Source: Sphingobium lactosutens DS20 (lineage in GTDB: Bacteria > Pseudomonadota > Alphaproteobacteria > Sphingomonadales > Sphingomonadaceae). From it: a stretch of DNA of 59,798 nucleotides. Location of the stretch: NCBI RefSeq assembly GCF_000445105.1, contig NZ_ATDP01000034.1:1-59798 (forward strand). Direction: 5' to 3'. A program made the position numbers and the translations under genes. How positions within the stretch are numbered: position 1 is the first letter of the stretch; every line of letters begins with the position of its first letter. Shown one piece after another: positions 27,660-36,746 of this stretch. Below the pieces are notes generated by a model that saw nothing but the letters and a program-made list of their open reading frames with translations, searched no databases and was not told the DNA's origin.

Positions 27660-28210
27660 GAGGACCGTTTCCACGCGCGGGCACTCTCGGGCCATCCGTG
27701 ATAGTCCGTAGGGTCAGTGAAACAGCGCCTCTCCAGACCAGATCGTCGGCCGAAGCGTCGTCAGCACAACATGCCGGCGCCGTGCCCCGCTAGGTATTTA
27801 CCAGACACCCGTCGAGCGACCGCCCTTGCCCGTGCCTTAGTCATCAGCATCGGCCTTCTCGATACATATAATTGTTCCATCAAGTTGCTCCTAGCGGACA
27901 TGCGACACCACGGGTCTGACCCGCCACCTCTACTTCGACATCTTGAAACGTGTTTCTGTTTGAACGCGAGTGCCCACGATCAGGTGGTATCATGCCAGCT
28001 CCTCCAGCCTTGGAGTGTCGGCGAATCCTCATCTTCCAATTGGAAGCGATTGCCTAGCTCGCAACCGGGATTGAGCCTTGGATTTCATCCCCTTGCGGTT
28101 AGAAGGCGCGCTTCAAGGCACTTGCGACGTCTTTAACCAGAATACCCCAGCCATGCACCCGCTAAGGCAGGCGCTGACGGCCGCACTACTCAGCGAAAGA
28201 ATGGGAGCGC
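27660..28210. other. Gene-poor 550-bp region
   Basis: Between the ion-channel gene start and the DUF1971 gene end. A rightward frame at 27717-28136 exists but lacks a ribosome-binding site and a coding-like composition. The region is less GC-rich near 27850-28080, consistent with promoters or decayed sequence. I see nothing else. Confidence 0.45.
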
Positions 28211-28483
28211 TCAGTTCGGCGCTTCGTCGTAAAAGTCCACCTGCATCCGCATCGGCCCGAGCGGCGTCACCAGATGCGGCTGCTGCGGCAGGATCACGGC
28301 CGGATTGCCGGGCGTGATGACGACTTCCGACGGCGGCTCGAGGATGGTGAGCCGAAGCTCACCTTCCAGCACCCGGATCACGCCCCAGACGCCCGCCTTG
28401 GTGGTATGGCGGGCGCGGAGCGCGGCCGGTAGCGTGTCCTGATCGAAGACCGGGGTCGAGCGATAGGGCGTCGGAGCGCTCAT
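28211..28483 (-). CDS. DUF1971 (TehB/YeaR-like cupin) protein
   Basis: 90 residues, MSAPTPYRSTPVFDQDTLP onward, with KAGVWGVIRVLEGELRL and the terminal MRMQVDFYDEAPN. This is the DUF1971 cupin family that includes YeaR, a nitrate- and nitric-oxide-responsive protein. The start at 28483 is one base after the alternative oxidase stop, so it is the last gene of a globin/AOX/DUF1971 operon. Function is unknown in detail; family members occur repeatedly in NO-response operons. Confidence 0.85.
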   Translation of the reverse strand: MSAPTPYRSTPVFDQDTLPAALRARHTTKAGVWGVIRVLEGELRLTILEPPSEVVITPGNPAVILPQQPHLVTPLGPMRMQVDFYDEAPN

Positions 28484-28484
28484 C

Positions 28485-29171
28485 TCAGGCGGCCAGCCGG
28501 ATTTGCTCGGCGTGCTCAGGATAGGGCGCGACCGTCTCCGCCGGCGCCAGGCCCGCGAGCTCGTTCGCGAACCCATGGTTGACGTCGCGGTGATGTGCCT
28601 CATCGGCCCGCACGACCAGCACGACATCGCGCAGTGTCGCGCCCTCGGGCAGCTTCCAATAGTGCCGCGCGATCGCAGGCGCTGCCACATTGGCGCTACG
28701 CCCCTCGTCGATCTCCTTGAGATAGAGGGTGTAGCTGATCACCGCCTCTTCCTCGAAATAGCCGACCACCCGGTGCGCGGTCCGGGCGCTCACCAGATAA
28801 AGCGCAAAGAAGGCAAGGTAGAACACCCACTGCACGGCCAGGATCACCAGTCGCTCGAAAAGCGTCGGCTTGGCAACCTCGATGAAGGTCATCAGATGCA
28901 TGCGCTCGTTCTCGGCTTCTTCCATGAGCGTCCGGATCCACCCCTTGTCGTCGCACATCCGGCGCAGGCACTTGAGGTGATTGACCGTCGCCCCCACCAT
29001 GCCGGGCACGGCCGCCACCGTCTCGAGAACGATGGCCCGATGGCCATAACGCTTGGCGAAGAACGTGTCGGCGCAGAAGCGAAGCATCTTCGTAAAGCCC
29101 AGAGCGACGCGATCGCGCAGGTCGCGCGGCGCATGATGGACGTTGAGGTCGAAGAGGGGAATCTCGGTCAT
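28485..29171 (-). CDS. aox: Alternative oxidase (ubiquinol:oxygen, non-proton-pumping)
   Basis: 228 residues with the full di-iron carboxylate set of [32 protein letters not shown] and [13 protein letters not shown] hydrophobic hairpin lies at about 110-140, which attaches it to the inner face of the cytoplasmic membrane. AOX passes electrons from ubiquinol to oxygen and resists nitric oxide and cyanide. It sits 28 bp after a truncated globin gene and 1 bp before DUF1971, a grouping that suggests NO-tolerant respiration. Bacterial AOX genes are uncommon and occur in some marine and sphingomonad strains. Confidence 0.95.
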   Translation of the reverse strand: MTEIPLFDLNVHHAPRDLRDRVALGFTKMLRFCADTFFAKRYGHRAIVLETVAAVPGMVGATVNHLKCLRRMCDDKGWIRTLMEEAENERMHLMTFIEVAKPTLFERLVILAVQWVFYLAFFALYLVSARTAHRVVGYFEEEAVISYTLYLKEIDEGRSANVAAPAIARHYWKLPEGATLRDVVLVVRADEAHHRDVNHGFANELAGLAPAETVAPYPEHAEQIRLAA

Positions 29172-29199
29172 TGGTTCAATCCTGTTTGCAACCGCCGGC

Positions 29200-29595
29200 T
29201 CAGGCGGAATGGTGGTCCGGCTGGCGCACCAGCCGGAAGAACATGGCGAGCTGAAGGCTCTCGGCGATGCGCGCAGCCTTGGCCTGCAGCGCGGCCGCGG
29301 CTTCGCGGCTCATCAGCTCGTTGCTGGTCTGCGCCCAGAGCCCGAGCCACCGCTCGAACAAGGCGGGCGACAGCCGGTCGCGATGCTGGAGATGAGCCGG
29401 CACCGGTTGGCCCTTGTACCGCCCGCTGCCCGTCATGACCGAGGACCAGAAGGCACGCAGCCGCGTCAGGTGCTCGGGCCAGTCGCCGATGGCGTCATTG
29501 AATATGGGACCGAGTTCCGGATCCTTCCGCACGCGGGCGTAGAAAGCATCGACGAGCTCGCCGAGACCTTCTTCGTTCAACTCCAGATCGGGCAC
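29200..29595 (-). CDS. Group III truncated haemoglobin
   Basis: 131 residues. Opening [21 protein letters not shown], then [29 protein letters not shown] with the proximal-region histidine, and [10 protein letters not shown] are typical of the group III (P) truncated globins. They bind oxygen and NO and may detoxify NO or peroxynitrite. First gene of the operon with aox and DUF1971. It probably shares regulation with hcp, but no convincing NsrR operator could be defined upstream. Confidence 0.88.
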   Translation of the reverse strand: MPDLELNEEGLGELVDAFYARVRKDPELGPIFNDAIGDWPEHLTRLRAFWSSVMTGSGRYKGQPVPAHLQHRDRLSPALFERWLGLWAQTSNELMSREAAAALQAKAARIAESLQLAMFFRLVRQPDHHSA

Positions 29596-29785
29596 CGTAC
29601 CAGCTCCAACGCGACGTGATCGTCGAGCCGCCGGATAAAAGAATCATCTTTCGTGCATCATTAGGAGTTGTACGGATAGCAGTGCATCTCAAGCGCTCCG
29701 ACCCGTTGCGAGACCGCCGCGAGGCGCCGACCCACAGCCGCGCGTTGAATGCCCGGCGCTGCCTGGAGCGCGATCAGCCATCCTG

Positions 29786-30166
29786 CTAGGCTGCGGAAGG
29801 CGCGCCCTTGACCCAGGCGAGTGCTTCTTCGCGCTGCGCCGGCTCGAAAGTCTTGTAGCTGATAAAGGGCAGAACCGCGCTCTCGACCCGGGTGCCGATC
29901 CGCACCCATGTCTGGTCGGCAACGACCGCCACGCGGCCGAACCGTGTCAGCTTGCCGAAAAGGGGCATGGCGCGCGCCACATAGCCCGGAAGGCCGCTGA
30001 GCTCGATGCCGTCGATGCCGCGCGTCTCGACAAATATATGGACCTTCTCGTGATGGGCCATCGCTTGGTCGAGCCGGTCCATCATGGCGTCGAGATCGGC
30101 GCCCGTGATCTTTCCGGAAACCTCGAGCGCGATGACATCTTCGCCAGCCTCGATCACCCTGTGCAT
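29786..30166 (-). CDS. SpoIIAA-like (STAS-fold) protein
   Basis: 126 residues from the ATG at 30164-30166, with AGGAGG about 8 bases upstream, which rules out the longer upstream readings. DVIALEVSGKITGADLDAMM and KVHIFVETRGIDGIELSGL match the SpoIIAA-like family (PF11964), proteins with a STAS-like lipid-binding fold. The ending has no special feature. No neighbour suggests a partner. Role unknown. Confidence 0.85.
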   Translation of the reverse strand: MHRVIEAGEDVIALEVSGKITGADLDAMMDRLDQAMAHHEKVHIFVETRGIDGIELSGLPGYVARAMPLFGKLTRFGRVAVVADQTWVRIGTRVESAVLPFISYKTFEPAQREEALAWVKGAPSAA

Positions 30167-30317
30167 GACGCATGCCTCCTTGCTTGCAAATGCCGCTTTG
30201 TCACCAGCATGCAGATCGGCCGCATGAGCTTCAAGCAATTGTGACGCGATCGGCCGCAGCGCTGCCTCGGATGAGGATAAAGGCTGACCGCGGTTGCCCG
30301 CACGGCGCCCGAATGGG

Positions 30318-31394
30318 CTAATAGCGCCGATGCGCGCGCATGATCGTTCCCGTCGGGCGCCCATCGCCAGCCCCAACCCCGACCAGGATGTCGACGCGCG
30401 GACGCCGCAGCGTATCGACCGCCAGCGCAAGGGGCTCGTCCTCCTGCATGACTGCGGTGCGCGCCGGCGCGTCGATTTCGGCGAGCATATCCGCGACGGT
30501 CCGCTCGGCCGGCGCAAACAGGCCGGCATTCCGGTCCGCATCGGCCAGGATGTAGCGGGTGATGTCGAGGGCCGAAAAAGCCGCGACGGGACGCCCGTCA
30601 TCGTCGAGGCAGATCGCCACCGGACGGCCGCGATCGAGCGCGCGCATCACGTCCTCGAGGCTCGAGGCGAGCGTCGTTGGGACAAAGTCGGGCGCGAGCT
30701 TCGACGACAGAAGCTCGCCGTGTCCGCGGCCGTTTCGCGGCCGCGTCCGGAGCACCTGTCCGATGGTCGTATGGTGGCGGGTCCAGGCCGCCGTTTCCGG
30801 GCAGCGCAAGGCGATCAGCTCGACGATCTTGGCCTGCAGGTCGCCCACATTCTGATCGAGGATCGGCTCATGATGCGCGACCCTGTTGCGAAACCGGTTG
30901 ATCGACCTTGCCAGGCCCTGGACCTCGTGCCGGCCGACCGGCGGCCGCGCATGCGGGAAGACGATGTTGAGCGCCGTGCGCCAGAGGGCGTGGTATTCGG
31001 GTCGCAGCAAATGCGACCAGAAGTCGAAGGTGAGTTCCGCGACAATCTGCCCCCGCGACGCGCCGGCGCCCGCGCGACCGATCGCCTTGTCAAGCGTCGC
31101 TCGGCCGGCATCTGTCAGGAGCCCGTCGCGCAGCGCCGCCTCATGCGGCCAGGTCTGGCCGTAGCGACCCACGAGAAGACCATCGATCGCGTTCCGCAGC
31201 GTTACTTCGACCACGTGCAGCGGATAGAGGAACGCCTTGGCGAGCCGGGCATTGTAGAGGTAGAGCGCCAGCGCGTAGCCGGTGTCATTGCCACTTTTGG
31301 ACAGGTAGGCGCCGAACCTGGGTTCCGACAGCGAGGCGCGAATAGCGTCCACTTGCGCCGGGAGATAGGGATAAGGAACTTGACTTTCAGCCAT
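30318..31394 (-). CDS. HEPN/Abi-like protein with C-terminal CBS-like region
   Basis: 358 residues. The first 200 are helical with an Abi-like pattern (LYNARLAKAFLYPLHVVEVTLRNAI) and the RNase HEPN motif RNRVAH at 169-174 (R-x4-H), followed by HEPILDQNVGDLQAKIVELIA. The C-terminal 150 residues (SLEDVMRALDRGRPVAICLDDDGRPVAAFSALDIT and ILVGVGAGDGRPTGTIMRA) resemble two CBS repeats, which usually bind adenine nucleotides. A nucleotide-gated HEPN ribonuclease, i.e. an abortive-infection effector, is the inference. It is 151 bp upstream of the SpoIIAA-like gene. The CBS assignment is tentative. Confidence 0.65.
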   Translation of the reverse strand: MAESQVPYPYLPAQVDAIRASLSEPRFGAYLSKSGNDTGYALALYLYNARLAKAFLYPLHVVEVTLRNAIDGLLVGRYGQTWPHEAALRDGLLTDAGRATLDKAIGRAGAGASRGQIVAELTFDFWSHLLRPEYHALWRTALNIVFPHARPPVGRHEVQGLARSINRFRNRVAHHEPILDQNVGDLQAKIVELIALRCPETAAWTRHHTTIGQVLRTRPRNGRGHGELLSSKLAPDFVPTTLASSLEDVMRALDRGRPVAICLDDDGRPVAAFSALDITRYILADADRNAGLFAPAERTVADMLAEIDAPARTAVMQEDEPLALAVDTLRRPRVDILVGVGAGDGRPTGTIMRAHRRY

Positions 31395-31621
31395 TCACGC
31401 GCAAGACCATAGCAGCAGTCGAATCGGCCCCACTGGCATCGCCAAGCGCCCTCGACACGGAATATCGAGCACCAGGTCGGGCCAGTCCCCACCTGGTGTT
31501 TCTGTTTTCCGGACTCGCAGCAGGGGCGTGCCTTCCTCAGAAACGGTGCCCGTTGTCACTGTTTTGCCATGGCGATCAAGCGACAATCGGCTGACAACCG
31601 ATCCTAAATGCGCTTCGTCGC
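31395..31621. other. Intergenic region upstream of the HEPN gene
   Basis: 227 bp between the HEPN gene start and the end of the IHF-like gene. No gene, terminator or operator recognised. Confidence 0.3.
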
Positions 31622-31914
31622 TCAGTCAGCATGTGCATCACCGTTCAAGCGCGCGCGGAGCGTCTTACCCGCCTTGAAGAAGGGGACACGCTTGGCAGGC
31701 ACCGCGACGATCGACCCGTTTTTCGGGTTTCGGCCCGCACGCGCGCGGCGCCACCGCGCTTCGAAGACGCCGAACCCGCGCAGCTCGACACGCCCCCCGG
31801 CAGCCATCTGCCGCGCGATTGCGTCGAAAAACAGGTCGACAAGACGCTCGATATCGGCAGCAGCAAGCTCGGAATTTCCTGACCCAAGCACCTGAGCAAA
31901 TCCGATCGCACCAT
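31622..31914 (-). pseudogene. IHF-beta/HU-like DNA-binding protein, frameshifted
   Basis: Two frames together encode a normal IHF-beta-like protein of about 97 residues. The first, from ATG 31912-31914, reads MVRSDLLRCLGQE; the second continues NSELAAADIERLVDLFFDAI and ends RVPFFKAGKTLRARLNGDAHAD at 31622. The DNA-contact arm (GRNPKNGSIVAVPAKRVPFFK) is intact. The join is at the TTT run at 31875-31877 (plus strand); one extra T there would restore the frame. Either a genuine null mutation or a base missing in the assembly. A longer upstream start in the second frame (to 32068) has no homology to HU and is unlikely. Confidence 0.8.
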
Positions 31915-32290
31915 CAGCCGACTTCCCCTTCATTCGACAAGAACAATTGCTGCAGCCCAGCCTCGCATGAGCGCGCCCTTGCCGCGTAGCAGATAAGGAA
32001 GAAAGAGAATATATCTGCGTAAGTGCATGCCGAAGACGAGTGGCAGTAGGTTGCCCGTAGCGGTCCAATATCTGTCTGCAGGAACTTCATGTTCAGAAGC
32101 AATGCCGTGAGCTATATCTTGGCGACCGACACTTTAGCCGTGAATATGGGTGTCAGAGAATATGGAGGTCCGCGCAAGAAAGTTCATCGCCTTGGCTCTT
32201 GAATGCCGGGCCTGTAGGATAAACAGCTCCTGGCGGAACGATGTCTGGTCTTTCCTCAGCACTTGCGAGGTTGGATCACCTGGCAGCTCG
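31915..32290. other. AT-richer intergenic region
   Basis: 375 bp between the start of the IHF-like gene and the end of the arsR gene. It contains an AT-rich stretch near 31990-32110 that may hold the IHF gene promoter. Open frames on the plus strand do not look coding. Confidence 0.4.
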
Positions 32291-32668
32291 CTAAAGGATT
32301 CGAGCGAAGCTCGCCACGCCGTGGGGAGCAGCGCTGTTGCCTTGCTGTTGACCGGACCGGATTGTCGGCGCGGCGCCGCCGAGCATGGCTTCGATATTGC
32401 TGACGCACTGCTCGACGCTTTCATCGGCAAGCATGTACCACACCTGCTTTGCCGCCTTGCGCGCCTTCACCAGCTCTGCCCGGCGCAATTCGGCCAGCTG
32501 CTGGCTCAGCGCCGGCTGCCCGATCCCCGTCGCCTGAGCAATCTCGCCCACATTCCGCTCACCGAGAAGCAAACAGGAGAGGATCATGAGCCGTTGCGGC
32601 TGGGCGAAGACCTTGAGCTTTTCGGCTGCGGCCGATGCAGCATCCTTGTTTTCGAAGAGTGGAGTCAT
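32291..32668 (-). CDS. ArsR-family repressor of the sulfide-oxidation cluster
   Basis: 125 residues with an ArsR winged helix (KLKVFAQPQRLMILSCLLLGERNVGEIAQ, then GQPALSQQLAELRRAELV and KAAKQVWYMLAD). It resembles the BigR/SqrR sulfide sensors in its core, and has Cys32 and Cys88. Cys32 is near the first sensor position of those proteins, but Cys88 is about ten residues earlier than their second, so persulfide sensing is plausible but unproven. Co-translated with the peroxiredoxin gene upstream (ATGA). The last 30 residues are unrelated to the fold. Confidence 0.8.
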   Translation of the reverse strand: MTPLFENKDAASAAAEKLKVFAQPQRLMILSCLLLGERNVGEIAQATGIGQPALSQQLAELRRAELVKARKAAKQVWYMLADESVEQCVSNIEAMLGGAAPTIRSGQQQGNSAAPHGVASFARIL

Positions 32669-33288
32669 GGCTGCGGCTCGAAACGGCAGAACCAGTCGCG
32701 CGCGCCGCTCGTCTGATCGTCGACCGGCAGGAGCGCGGCCTCACCCTCTGTCCAGCCCTCGGGCGTAAGCACGTCCTTCTCATCGACGCACTTGAGAGCG
32801 CGCAAGAGCCGCAGGAGTTCGTCGACGGAGCGGCCGACATTATGCGGATACGCGGTTGTGGCACGGACCACCCCCTGAGGATCGATGAAGAAGGTCGAGC
32901 GCATCGCCATGCTGTCGGCCGCGTTCTCGCCGATCATGCCGTAGGCGCGGCCCACCGCCATGCTGGGATCCTCGATGATCGGGAAACCGATCTCGACCTC
33001 GAAGAGGTCCTTCAACGCCCGCACCCAGGCGATATGCGCGTAGAGACTATCGACCGACACGCCGACAAGCTTGCATCCCAGCGCCTCGAACTCGGCTTGC
33101 CGGCGCGCCAGCGCCACGAATTCGGTGCTGCAGACCGGCGTGAAATCGGCCGGATGCGAAAACAGCAGCACCCAATGGCCGCGGAGCTTGGAAAGCTGGA
33201 ATTCGCCCCTTGTCGAGCGCGCCTGAAAATCCGGCGCGGCATCCCCGATCCGGATCGCCGACGGCATGCTGGCAGCTGCTTCAATCAT
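32665..33288 (-). CDS. Peroxiredoxin (Prx6-like, 1-Cys type)
   Basis: 207 residues. Peroxidatic Cys53 lies in HPADFTPVCSTEFVAL, the standard motif. The C-terminal extension (YPHNVGRSVDELLRLLRAL, ALKCVDEKDVLTPEGW) matches the Prx6 arm. It reduces peroxides and probably polysulfide-derived oxidants. It is divergent from the persulfide dioxygenase-like gene and followed by arsR, sharing the cluster's control region. The start at 33288 has an AGGAGG-type site (AGGAGGACCTC) just upstream. Confidence 0.9.
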   Translation of the reverse strand: MIEAAASMPSAIRIGDAAPDFQARSTRGEFQLSKLRGHWVLLFSHPADFTPVCSTEFVALARRQAEFEALGCKLVGVSVDSLYAHIAWVRALKDLFEVEIGFPIIEDPSMAVGRAYGMIGENAADSMAMRSTFFIDPQGVVRATTAYPHNVGRSVDELLRLLRALKCVDEKDVLTPEGWTEGEAALLPVDDQTSGARDWFCRFEPQP

Positions 33289-33344
33289 GAGGTCCTCCTG
33301 CAGATGCCCGCCCGACGAAGCAAGCCGTTGACGATCTATGATCG

Positions 33345-33367
33345 GTTACATACATGATTATTGTAAC
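33345..33367. promoter_or_regulatory. Palindrome GTTACA-N11-TGTAAC between divergent sulfur genes
   Basis: GTTACA at 33345-33350 and TGTAAC at 33362-33367 form a perfect inverted repeat with an 11-base AT-rich spacer. It lies between the divergent peroxiredoxin/arsR and MBL operons, 21 bp before the MBL start codon. The placement fits an ArsR operator. Confidence 0.6.
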
Positions 33368-33388
33368 TTTGAAATCAAGGAGAGTCGC

Positions 33389-34306
33389 ATGACCGACCCC
33401 GCTCTTGCCCATGCCGCAACGCAGATCACCGCTGCGCAAGCGGGCGTTCCCGTCATCGCGGCGTTCTTCGACGAGCCGACCTTCACGGTCACTTACGTCG
33501 TCCATGATCCGGCGACGCTTCGCGCCGCCGTGATCGACAGCGTGCTGACCTTCGATTCCGCGTCGGGACGCACGTCGCATGAAGCAGCCGACCGGGTAAT
33601 CGCGCATGTGCAAGAGGCCGGGCTGCACGTGGACTGGCACCTGGAGACCCACGCCCATGCTGACCATCTCTCGGCGGCCCCCTATCTCCAACAGAAGCTC
33701 GGCGGCAAAATCGCGATCGGCGCGCACATCTGCACGGTGCAGGAGACTTTCGGAAAGCTCTTCAACGCCGGCAGCGACTTCCAGCGGGACGGGTCCGATT
33801 TCGACCAGCTGTGGAAAGACGGTGACACCTTCTTGATCGGCGAGCTCTCGGTGACGGTTCTCCATGTCCCGGGCCACACACCAGCCTGCGTCGCTTATGT
33901 GATCGGCGACGCCGTGTTCGTCGGCGACACGATGTTCATGCCCGACTATGGGACGGCTCGGGCGGACTTTCCGGGGGGTGACGCGCGCACCCTGTTCCGC
34001 TCGCTTCGGCGCCTGCTCGAGCTGCCGCCGCAGACCCGCCTTTTCATGTGCCATGACTACCTGCCCGAGGACCGCGGGCACTATGTCTGGGAAACGACCG
34101 TCGCCGAGCAGCGGCGCGCGAACATTCACGCGCATGACGGGATTACCGAAGACGAATTTGTCGCAATGCGCGAGAGCCGCGACCGTACGCTCCCCGTGCC
34201 TCGGCTGATCCTTCCCTCCGTGCAGGTGAACATGCGCGCGGGGCATCTGCCGCCCCCCGAGGGGAATGGCGTCAGCTATCTCAAGCTCCCGGTGAATCAG
34301 CTATGA
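33389..34306 (+). CDS. Persulfide dioxygenase-like MBL-fold hydrolase (Blh/ETHE1-like)
   Basis: 305 residues from the ATG at 33389, with AAGGAGA at the right spacing; the open frame above it has no site. Metal motifs [31 protein letters not shown] and the terminal [20 protein letters not shown] match the Blh/ETHE1-like persulfide dioxygenases that oxidise glutathione persulfide to sulfite. It is followed at 4 bp overlap by two YeeE/YedE genes and then by a DUF442-SQR gene. Bifunctional Blh proteins carry the DUF442 domain on this protein; here that domain is on SQR instead. Confidence 0.85.
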   Translation: MTDPALAHAATQITAAQAGVPVIAAFFDEPTFTVTYVVHDPATLRAAVIDSVLTFDSASGRTSHEAADRVIAHVQEAGLHVDWHLETHAHADHLSAAPYLQQKLGGKIAIGAHICTVQETFGKLFNAGSDFQRDGSDFDQLWKDGDTFLIGELSVTVLHVPGHTPACVAYVIGDAVFVGDTMFMPDYGTARADFPGGDARTLFRSLRRLLELPPQTRLFMCHDYLPEDRGHYVWETTVAEQRRANIHAHDGITEDEFVAMRESRDRTLPVPRLILPSVQVNMRAGHLPPPEGNGVSYLKLPVNQL

Positions 34307-34740
34307 TTCCGGCCTTCTCCCATGCGCAGCCGCTGGCGGGATTTGTCGGCGGCCTGATGATCGGCTTGGCCGCAGCCGTCATGCTGCTGGCGCTGGGTCG
34401 GATCGCGGGCGTAAGCGGCCTCGCGGCCCGCGCTCTGAAGCTGTCCGACGCCGGGCCGCCTTGGGCCGAGGCGACCGCCTTTGTCCTCGGCCTTCCCCTT
34501 GGCGCGTGGCTTCTCGCAGCGACCGCGGAAGTGGCTCCGGCGCATTTCCCTACAACACCCCTCTTGCTGGTCGCCGGCTTGATCGTCGGATATGGCACGC
34601 GGCTCGGCTCAGGCTGCACCAGCGGCCATGGCGTATGCGGCCTCTCCCGGCTCTCGCGCCGCTCGCTCGTCGCCACGGCGCTTTTCATGGCTAGCGGCTT
34701 CGCGACCGTGGCGGCGATGCGCCTGACAGGAACGCTCTGA
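34303..34740 (+). CDS. YeeE/YedE-family transporter, first subunit
   Basis: 145 residues, four predicted membrane segments. The signature [17 protein letters not shown] carries two cysteines in the pore loop typical of YeeE/YedE (PmpA) sulfur transporters. It overlaps the MBL gene by ATGA and the next gene by one base. Probably moves thiosulfate or a reduced-sulfur compound across the inner membrane with the following small subunit. Confidence 0.85.
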   Translation: MIPAFSHAQPLAGFVGGLMIGLAAAVMLLALGRIAGVSGLAARALKLSDAGPPWAEATAFVLGLPLGAWLLAATAEVAPAHFPTTPLLLVAGLIVGYGTRLGSGCTSGHGVCGLSRLSRRSLVATALFMASGFATVAAMRLTGTL

Positions 34741-35147
34741 TGCGCGCGCTCATCGCCCTCCTCTGCGGCACGCTGTTCGGCGCGGGCCTGGCTGTCTCGG
34801 GTATGACCGACCCGATGCGCGTGCGGGCATTTCTCGACCTGCTCGGCCCCTGGGACCCGACGCTTGCCTTCGTCATGGCCGGCGCCATCGTGCCGATGGC
34901 CGTCGCCTGGAGGGTCCAGAGCCGCATGGCCCGGCCCTTCGCGGCAACAACCTTCAACCTCCCCGATACTGGCCGCATCGATCGCCGGCTGGCGATCGGC
35001 TCCATTCTCTTCGGTGTGGGCTGGGGTATCGCCGGCCTGTGCCCGGGCCCCGCCGTGGCCAATCTCGCGCTCGCGCCGGCAGCAGCCGCGCCGTTCCTGC
35101 TCGCCATGCTCGCGGGCATGGCGCTGCATCGCCTGACATCGCGGTAA
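34740..35147 (+). CDS. YeeE/YedE-family transporter, second subunit (DUF6691-like)
   Basis: 135 residues with four hydrophobic segments. Motifs GAGLAVSGMTDPMRVRAFLD and GVGWGIAGLCPGPAVANLA mark the second-half YeeE/YedE (PmpB) protein, with one cysteine in the pore motif. It begins on the last base of the preceding gene, so the two halves are translated together. Confidence 0.85.
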   Translation: MRALIALLCGTLFGAGLAVSGMTDPMRVRAFLDLLGPWDPTLAFVMAGAIVPMAVAWRVQSRMARPFAATTFNLPDTGRIDRRLAIGSILFGVGWGIAGLCPGPAVANLALAPAAAAPFLLAMLAGMALHRLTSR

Positions 35148-35171
35148 GCACGCCTTTTGGGAAACGTCCGC

Positions 35172-36746
35172 ATGACCATCAAGCAGCTTTCTCCGACGCT
35201 CAGCGTCGCCCCGCAGCTCACTCCGGCGGATATCGCCGACATAGCCGCAGCGGGGTTCCGCTCGATCATCTGCAATCGCCCGGACGGTGAAGCACCCGGC
35301 CAGCCGCCCGCGCGCAGTATCGAGCAGGCCGCGGCAAGCGCCGGCTTGGCCTTCGTCCATGTTCCCGCCGTCGCCGGCGCGCTGACCGAGGCGGATGCCG
35401 AGGCCATGGCCAAGGCGCTCGACAGGCTTCCGGCGCCCGTCCTCGCCTACTGCCGCTCGGGAGCACGGTCGGAAAAGCTCGCGGAAATGGCGGGGCGGGC
35501 CGGGCAGCGAGCGGCGGAAGAGGACTACGACATCGTGGTGGTTGGCGGAGGTAGCGCGGGAATAGCTGCTGCCGCCAGCATCCTGAAGCGGCGGGACCAT
35601 CTGCACCTCGCGGTCGTCGAGCCCAATGAAGACCATTATTATCAGCCTGGCTGGACAATGGTCGGGGCCGGCGTGTTCGACGCCGCGGTCACCCGGCGCG
35701 AGGAAGCGCGGCTGATTCCAAAAGGCGCGCACTGGGTCAAGGCAGCGGCGCGCAGCTTTCAGCCCGATGCCAATCAGGTGATGCTGCAGGACGGCCGGCG
35801 GCTCAGCTACAAGGTCCTGATCGTCTGTCCCGGCATCAAGCTCGACTGGGACGCCATCCCCGGTCTTGCCGCAACGCTCGGCCGTAATGGCGTCACTTCG
35901 AACTACCGCTACGACCTGGCACCCTATACGCACCGTCTCGTCAAAGCTTTCAAGGGCGGCAGGGCGCTGTTCACTCAGCCTGTGATGCCGATCAAATGCG
36001 CCGGCGCCCCGCAAAAGGCTATGTACCTCTCCTGCCATCGCTGGGAAAAAGCCGGCGTGCTCGGCGCCGCCGACGTGCATTTCCACACAGCAGGCGGCGT
36101 CCTGTTCGGAGTGCCCGATTATGTCCCAGCGCTCATGGACTATGTCGAGCGCTACGGCATAAATCTGCATTTCGGCTCGAGGCTGGTCGAGATCGACGGA
36201 CCCCGACAGACGGCGGTATTTGAACGAGCCGACGGCAAAGGCACGCAGCGCGCGGCCGAGCGCTTCGACATGATCCATGTCGTCCCACCGCAGGTCGCGC
36301 CCGACTTCATCCGCGAAAGCCCGCTCGCCGCGGCGTCGGGCTTTGTCGAAGTCGACGAGACGACGCTGCGTCACCCGCACTACTCGAACATCTTTGCCCT
36401 CGGGGACGCCTGCTCGGCGTCGAACGCGAAGACCGCAGCGGCCGCCCGGGCCCAGGCGCCGGTCGTCGCCGTCAACGCCCTCGCAGCGCTCGACGGCCGG
36501 CCGCCGGCCGCGGCCTATAATGGCTATGGCAGCTGCCCCCTGACGGTCGAGGCCGGCAAAATCGTGCTCGCCGAGTTCGGCTATGGAGGCAAGCTCCTGC
36601 CGAGCTTCCCAGGATGGCTGATCGACGGCACCCGCCCCTCGCGGCTCTCCTGGCTCCTCAAGGACACGATCCTGCCCCCGGTCTACTGGCATGGGATGCT
36701 CAAAGGCCGGGAATGGATGGTCAGGCCGCAGCCGATCGGCGCGTGA
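35172..36746 (+). CDS. DUF442-sulfide:quinone oxidoreductase fusion
   Basis: About 524 residues from ATG 35172. Residues 1-105 are a DUF442/TIGR01244 phosphatase-rhodanese-like domain (TIKQLSPTLSVAPQL, then YCRSGARSEKL with its catalytic Cys). From about 117 on is sulfide:quinone oxidoreductase: FAD dinucleotide-binding VVVGGGSAGIAAAASIL, cysteines in PIKCAGAPQKAMYLSC, and GDACSASNAKTAAAARAQ near the C-terminus. SQR oxidises sulfide to persulfide at the membrane; the N-terminal domain may pass sulfur on. In Blh proteins the same domain is fused to the MBL, so the domain has moved partner. SulP follows directly. Confidence 0.85.
   Translation: MTIKQLSPTLSVAPQLTPADIADIAAAGFRSIICNRPDGEAPGQPPARSIEQAAASAGLAFVHVPAVAGALTEADAEAMAKALDRLPAPVLAYCRSGARSEKLAEMAGRAGQRAAEEDYDIVVVGGGSAGIAAAASILKRRDHLHLAVVEPNEDHYYQPGWTMVGAGVFDAAVTRREEARLIPKGAHWVKAAARSFQPDANQVMLQDGRRLSYKVLIVCPGIKLDWDAIPGLAATLGRNGVTSNYRYDLAPYTHRLVKAFKGGRALFTQPVMPIKCAGAPQKAMYLSCHRWEKAGVLGAADVHFHTAGGVLFGVPDYVPALMDYVERYGINLHFGSRLVEIDGPRQTAVFERADGKGTQRAAERFDMIHVVPPQVAPDFIRESPLAAASGFVEVDETTLRHPHYSNIFALGDACSASNAKTAAAARAQAPVVAVNALAALDGRPPAAAYNGYGSCPLTVEAGKIVLAEFGYGGKLLPSFPGWLIDGTRPSRLSWLLKDTILPPVYWHGMLKGREWMVRPQPIGA

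Noticed and set aside
27717..28136. A possible 139-residue gene in the 550-bp gap
   Set aside because: No ribosome-binding site, unlikely composition and no recognisable pattern.
29596..29785. NsrR-type operator upstream of the truncated globin gene
   Set aside because: GATG half-sites occur in direct orientation near 29640-29665, but they do not form a proper palindrome.
32291..32668. Exact BigR/SqrR sensor assignment for the ArsR protein
   Set aside because: The two cysteines are 56 apart, not about 66 as in BigR and SqrR, so the name was not used.
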